Assembly: GCF_030816115.1 (NCBI RefSeq)
Contig: NZ_JAUSXQ010000001.1
Span: 3,162,001 to 3,226,000, forward strand
Reading direction: 5' to 3'
Length of the DNA stretch: 64,000 bases
Source: Chryseobacterium sp. W4I1
GTDB taxonomy: Bacteria > Bacteroidota > Bacteroidia > Flavobacteriales > Weeksellaceae
Shown: positions 62,756 through 64,000 of the stretch, piece after piece
Numbering within the stretch: the first letter of the stretch is position 1
Layout: every line of letters starts with the position of its first letter
Notes under the pieces: model-generated
What the model was told of the DNA's origin: nothing
Seen by the model: the letters and a program-made list of their open reading frames with translations, nothing else
Databases searched by the model: none
Translations under genes and position numbers: made by a program

Positions 62756-63901
62756 CTACTTCCACCTAAGTACTTTCTTGACGAGAAGAATAACCAGGGA
62801 CAAACCTAAAAGCAAAATACTTGACCAAACTATTTGTTGAATACCAAAATGGACAATCCAAAATCCTCCAATCGTTGCACCGGCTGTTACCGCAAGATTT
62901 CCACAAGAGGTAAAAATGCTATTGACAAACTCTTGAGCTTCGGGAACAGAAGAAGCTACACTTACATTACTAATTAAAAAACCTCCGGTATGTATCAATC
63001 CCCATATCCCAACAATCACAATTATTGGCACAAAATAACTTCCAAAAACAAGCAATAAAAAATGAACCCCAATTAATGCAACAAGAAAAATAAATGTGGT
63101 TTCAAACGGTTTACTGCTCATATATTTCCCCACCATGCGATTGCCGATAATACCTGTAATTCCAAAAAAGAAAAGCATTATACTTACTTCCTTTCCATTC
63201 ATTCTGGAAACAGATTTCAGGAAATCAGCCATATAACCATACGTAGAATACATTGCTGTAATGATGCAGAAAGCCAGCAAAATATTTAGCCACAAAATCG
63301 GTTTTCTCAAAATGGTTTTTTTTGAGTATTCTTCTTTCTTATCCGATGCTTTTATGGGTGGCAGCAACCCTATTAACCCAATCAATGAAATAATATTTAA
63401 AAGTGCAGACAGCAAAAAAGAGGATTGCCAATTCAATACATCAACCAGCAGAGTTGCCAATGGAACACCTAAAACAGTAGCAATAGTTAAGCCTGAAAAT
63501 ATAGTACTAACAGCTTTTGACGATTGATTTGGTGCGGTATTTTCAACTGCCACTGCTAAGGCTATTGACCAATAAACAGGATGAAAAAAGGCGGGTAACA
63601 TTCGTACAATCAAAAGAAAAGTAAAATTAGTTGCCAAAGAAGACAAAACATTACTTACTGCAAAAATGACCAACGAAAGTATCAATAATTTTTTCCTGTC
63701 GTAAGATGATAATAACCAAACCATTAATGGACCAAAAACTGCCACAATGATTGCAAAAGCACTAAGCAGCCAACCCGCTTTATCTATGCTTACATTAAAT
63801 ACCGAAGCCAGTTCAGGCAAAATTCCTATTACACCAAATTCGGTTGTTGTAATTCCGAATACCCCCAATGCCAACACAAAAAGCGTTTTATCAAACTTCA
63901 T
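62756..63901 (-). CDS. MFS transporter (DHA1 family, AraJ-like efflux protein)
   Basis: 381 residues, 12 spans. N-terminal ALGVFGITTTEFGVIGILPE and LSAFAIIVAVFGPLMVWLLS with the loop YDRKKLLILSL are typical of the DHA1 drug/sugar efflux group; VLGVPLATLLVDVLNWQSSF is the motif C region. Substrate unknown. It converges on the truncated lipoprotein gene. The remaining 99 bases to the window end hold its upstream region and nothing else recognisable. Confidence 0.88.
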   Translation of the reverse strand: MKFDKTLFVLALGVFGITTTEFGVIGILPELASVFNVSIDKAGWLLSAFAIIVAVFGPLMVWLLSSYDRKKLLILSLVIFAVSNVLSSLATNFTFLLIVRMLPAFFHPVYWSIALAVAVENTAPNQSSKAVSTIFSGLTIATVLGVPLATLLVDVLNWQSSFLLSALLNIISLIGLIGLLPPIKASDKKEEYSKKTILRKPILWLNILLAFCIITAMYSTYGYMADFLKSVSRMNGKEVSIMLFFFGITGIIGNRMVGKYMSSKPFETTFIFLVALIGVHFLLLVFGSYFVPIIVIVGIWGLIHTGGFLISNVSVASSVPEAQEFVNSIFTSCGNLAVTAGATIGGFWIVHFGIQQIVWSSILLLGLSLVILLVKKVLRWK

Positions 63902-64000
63902 AAAAACTTAATTTATTTTTTGCAAATTTGCAAAATGCGCTTGCATTGCAGGCCATACTTACATTTAAGTTCTATACTATCATTTTGGAAAGCATTAAAT

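Overview
The window looks like a chromosomal segment of a flavobacterium of the Chryseobacterium group (Bacteroidota). The evidence is the AT-rich coding, the recurrent promoter element TAnnTTTG (with an upstream TTG), two proteins with type IX secretion style C-termini or adhesin-like architecture, a SusC/SusD pair, a fused cbb3 oxidase CcoNO, a TamB/TamL pair, LytTR/LytS-type signalling and small double-glycine peptides typical of that group. No species can be named from sequence alone.

Layout. 0-3 kb: the end of a deoxyhypusine-synthase-like gene, a Gre-family elongation factor, the ribosome-rescue hydrolase ArfB, MenE, and a tandem pair of identical tRNA-Gln genes each with its own promoter and terminator. 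3.5-10.2 kb: a T9SS-secreted repeat protein, an AroP-like amino-acid permease, an XRE regulator and the cbb3 oxidase genes ccoNO-ccoP. 10.2-19 kb: intergenic inverted repeats, then tamB-tamL and a YihY-family gene broken by a one-base frameshift in a T tract. 19-31.5 kb: argS, an orphan susCD pair, rnhB, a bacteriocin-like peptide gene between two near-identical terminator hairpins, yidC, pyrG and a YceI-family gene. 31.6-39.9 kb: radA, a membrane-linked AraC-type regulator, acpH, a DUF6702 protein, a HupE/UreJ-like protein, an M1 peptidase and an unknown secreted protein. 39.9-45.2 kb: a LytTR/LytS-type two-component system divergent from an outer-membrane-type DUF2490 protein and two carboxylate transporters, which reads as a citrate/dicarboxylate uptake locus. 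45.3-49.5 kb: an unknown gene, a lactonase-fold protein, a second bacteriocin-like peptide, and groES-groEL.

49.5-61.2 kb is an accessory island attached to the 3' end of groEL, and it is the most unusual part of the window. The groEL tail plus its terminator is present five times (the true one, then near 53.3, 54.4, 55.3 and 56.2 kb), each later copy being degenerate and separated from the next by one or a few cargo genes. The cargo includes an AbiTii-domain protein, an OLD-type ATPase/TOPRIM nuclease, two XRE regulators, and several unknown or exported proteins. No recombinase is visible. Within the island a ~1 kb module occurs twice: a leftward XRE gene, then a rightward ~190-nt RNA-like region with a multi-helix hairpin, a 47-nt block identical in both copies, and an unknown ~180-residue protein. 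Helix sequences differ between the two copies while pairing is kept, which is direct covariation evidence for a structured RNA. The AbiTii gene is additionally bracketed by an 18-bp inverted repeat that recurs at the stop codon of a lipoprotein gene 8.5 kb away, which is cassette-like.

The last 2.7 kb hold a Kelch-repeat T9SS protein, a truncated lipoprotein gene and an MFS transporter.
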